DNA of 23,867 bases, taken from NCBI GenBank assembly GCA_964426945.1, contig CAYRSS010000058.1:1-23867 (forward strand), given 5' to 3'. The position numbers and the translations under genes were made by a program. Of the stretch, positions 22,561 to 23,867 are shown piece after piece (position 1 is the stretch's first letter; each line of letters begins with the position of its first letter). The notes under the pieces are model-generated. The model was not told the origin of the DNA and made no database searches. It worked only from the letters and a program-made list of their open reading frames with translations. Source of the stretch: CAYRSS01 sp964426945 (GTDB taxonomy: Bacteria; Planctomycetota; Phycisphaerae; UBA1845).

Positions 22561-23451
22561 TTATCGCCCGGCGGACTGTCGCGCGACGCCTGCACCCGCC
22601 GGGGCGGGTTCGCACTTGCGTGCGTGGTCACGCTCGTAGCGATCCATCGCGACGCGCTCCGCCCGCCGATAGGCTGATAGCCGATCCCCCAACTCGTCGA
22701 AATCGACTTCGTGCCCGTCAAACTCCGGCCCGTCGACGCAGGCGAAGACCTGCTTGCCGCCGACGGTCACGCGACACCCACCGCACATGCCCGTGCCGTC
22801 CACCATGATCGGGTTGAGGGAAACGACGGTCCTGATACGCATCGGCCGGGTGATTTCGCACACCGCGCGCATCATCGGTACGGGACCGGCCGAATAAACG
22901 ACGCCGACGGGGCAGCCGGGCTCCGCCAGAACCTCGCGCAGTTTGTCTGCCACGGTGCCGTGAAAGCCGTACGAGCCGTCGTCGGTGGCGGCGTAGACTC
23001 GGTCGCACACGCCGCGCAGTTCGTCCTCGAGCACGACCAACCCGCGCGTGCGTCCGCCGGTGATGGCAGTTACGACGCAGCCCGCGGCCCGCAGCGCCGG
23101 CGCGAGCGGATAGATCACGGCCGTGCCCACCCCGCCGCCTACCAGCACGGCGTGCGCGCAGGCGTGAATCTCGGTCGGTCGGCCAAGAGGTCCCAGGACG
23201 TCGGCAATCACGTCCCCCGCGCCCCTCTCGCAAAGCCGACGCGTGGTGACGCCGATCGCCTTGACGATCAACTCGATGGTCCCAGCCTCGCGGTCGGCAG
23301 CGGCGATGGTCAGGGGGATGCGCTCGCCGTGCTCGTCCAGTCGGATTATCACGAACTGGCCAGGAAGCCGATGTCTCGCCGCGAGCGGGGCTTCAACCCT
23401 GAACCACTTCACGTCGGATGCCAGATCACGGGCTTCGAGGATGCGGAACAT
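22561..23451 (-). CDS. nfnA: NfnA-like ferredoxin-NADP reductase-type subunit, 296 aa
   Basis: The 296-aa protein is a ferredoxin-NADP-reductase-fold flavoprotein of the NfnA/SudB/dihydroorotate-dehydrogenase PyrK type. The FAD site is ERIPLTI (the RxPxT motif at about 44-49). The nucleotide site is HAVLVGGGVGTAVIYPLA (about 100-117). The distal SAGPVPMM and the cluster motif DGTGMCGGCRVTVGG...FACVDGPEFDGH give ligands Asp218, Cys223, Cys226 and Cys238, as in the [2Fe-2S] centre of NfnA. The start ATG at 23451 has TGAGGC with 9-nt spacing. The frame is open to 23742, but upstream residues look non-coding. NfnAB couples NADH and reduced ferredoxin oxidation to NADP+ reduction. The C-terminal tail after DRYERDHARK is short and Ala-rich, probably disordered. 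Confidence 0.9.
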   Translation of the reverse strand: MFRILEARDLASDVKWFRVEAPLAARHRLPGQFVIIRLDEHGERIPLTIAAADREAGTIELIVKAIGVTTRRLCERGAGDVIADVLGPLGRPTEIHACAHAVLVGGGVGTAVIYPLAPALRAAGCVVTAITGGRTRGLVVLEDELRGVCDRVYAATDDGSYGFHGTVADKLREVLAEPGCPVGVVYSAGPVPMMRAVCEITRPMRIRTVVSLNPIMVDGTGMCGGCRVTVGGKQVFACVDGPEFDGHEVDFDELGDRLSAYRRAERVAMDRYERDHARKCEPAPAGAGVARQSAGR

Positions 23452-23669
23452 GGACGCAAGCCTCAGGCGCACCACGGTGTCGACGAGACGGCTGCCGGTC
23501 CACGCGGGCCGAGCCGCGCCAGGGCAGTTCTGGCAAGTCCCGTGCCAACGCTCGCAGGGCAGCCGGATTGGGGACGCCGCGGATGTGGTCAGCGAGCAGG
23601 ACGATCTCGGCCCGAGACGGGCCAACTCACCTGTCGGCAGGCGAGGCTGGCGGGATCTGGCCCGGTCAT
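23426..23669 (-). pseudogene. Possible frameshifted small ORF upstream of nfnA
   Basis: The 340 bp between nfnA and the tRNA contain no convincing intact gene. One minus-strand frame is open from 23626 to a stop at 23426-23428 and reads plausibly as protein (AEIVLLADHIRGVPNPAALR, then ALARDLPELPW) with GC-rich third positions, but it has no ATG or GTG start. A different frame from an ATG at 23669 (MTGPDPASLACRQVSW) ends at a stop near 23590. Joining them would need one frameshift. This could be a decayed gene, a sequencing error or chance. The family is unknown. Confidence 0.2.
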
Positions 23670-23701
23670 GCGTAACCCCATCGCCGGCCGCCCACCGCCG
23701 G

Positions 23702-23729
23702 TTGACCACCGGCAACCTCGAGGCATAAT
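23702..23729 (+). promoter_or_regulatory. Predicted sigma70-type promoter for tRNA-Gly
   Basis: TTGACC (23702-23707, 5 of 6 consensus bases) and CATAAT (23724-23729, 5 of 6) are separated by 16 bp. Transcription would start near 23736, about 58 nt before the tRNA. Confidence 0.6.
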
Positions 23730-23793
23730 GTCGCAATCGCACGGTGGCCCGGCGCAGCGGGCCGCCAGCCTTGGGTTGTGAAAAACCGCGTTT

Positions 23794-23865
<72 letters not shown>

Positions 23866-23867
23866 TT

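Noticed and set aside
20750..22639. 629-codon plus-strand open frame over nfnB and the permease
   Set aside because: It is antisense to two genes with clear cofactor and transport motifs. The translation is His/Asp/Val/Ala-rich shadow sequence.

Overview
The window is GC-rich, densely coding DNA and looks like chromosomal sequence from a member of the Planctomycetota, perhaps a Phycisphaerae-like lineage. This is inferred from the mix of genes: a membrane-anchored Ser/Thr protein kinase, a prepilin-like protein with an FTLIELL N-terminus and an H-X9-D motif, a PEP-CTERM protein, large lipoproteins with carbohydrate-type folds, and a secreted Kazal-type cysteine-rich protein. No rRNA, CRISPR array, insertion sequence or prophage was seen. 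The only RNA gene found is tRNA-Gly(CCC) at the right edge.

Layout. Positions 1-1146 hold the 3' end of a Ser/Thr kinase gene converging on a small membrane-anchored protein, with a perfect hairpin between their stop codons. From 1430 to 5590 is a plus-strand operon of three envelope proteins (small lipoprotein, YfgM-like TPR protein, large DUF4091/CBM9-like lipoprotein), behind a recognisable sigma70-type promoter that is divergent from the first pair. Then come a prepilin-like gene with its own promoter (5739-6563), a PtsN-like EIIA protein (6718-7167) and a large REC-GGEEF-pseudoREC-GAF-HD-GYP c-di-GMP enzyme (7391-10102). A lipoprotein with two thioredoxin-like domains, pgsA and ribBA follow (10253-13067), tightly spaced.

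Positions 13119-14717 form a small accessory-looking patch: an unrecognised two-helix membrane protein with less GC-biased codons, and a convergent ParDE toxin-antitoxin pair with repeats in its promoter. The minus strand then carries a Kazal-repeat secreted protein, rlmN and a Rieske ferredoxin. A plus-strand PEP-CTERM gene with a perfect TATAAT box and a textbook terminator interrupts. The last block is minus-strand: NfnAB-type bifurcating oxidoreductase (nfnA then nfnB), an SLC13/ArsB-type anion permease and an aspartate-type aminotransferase. Upstream of nfnA is about 340 bp with no convincing intact gene, then the tRNA.

The genes fall into functional groups: signalling (kinase, EIIA, c-di-GMP enzyme), envelope and export (lipoproteins, prepilin, PEP-CTERM, Kazal protein, PgsA), and redox/nitrogen metabolism (Nfn, Rieske, aminotransferase, RibBA supplying flavin). 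No obviously new multi-gene system is proven. The best candidates for a second look are the five-domain c-di-GMP protein with a dead second receiver, the Kazal protein with its upstream perfect inverted repeat, and the unrecognised membrane protein beside parDE.
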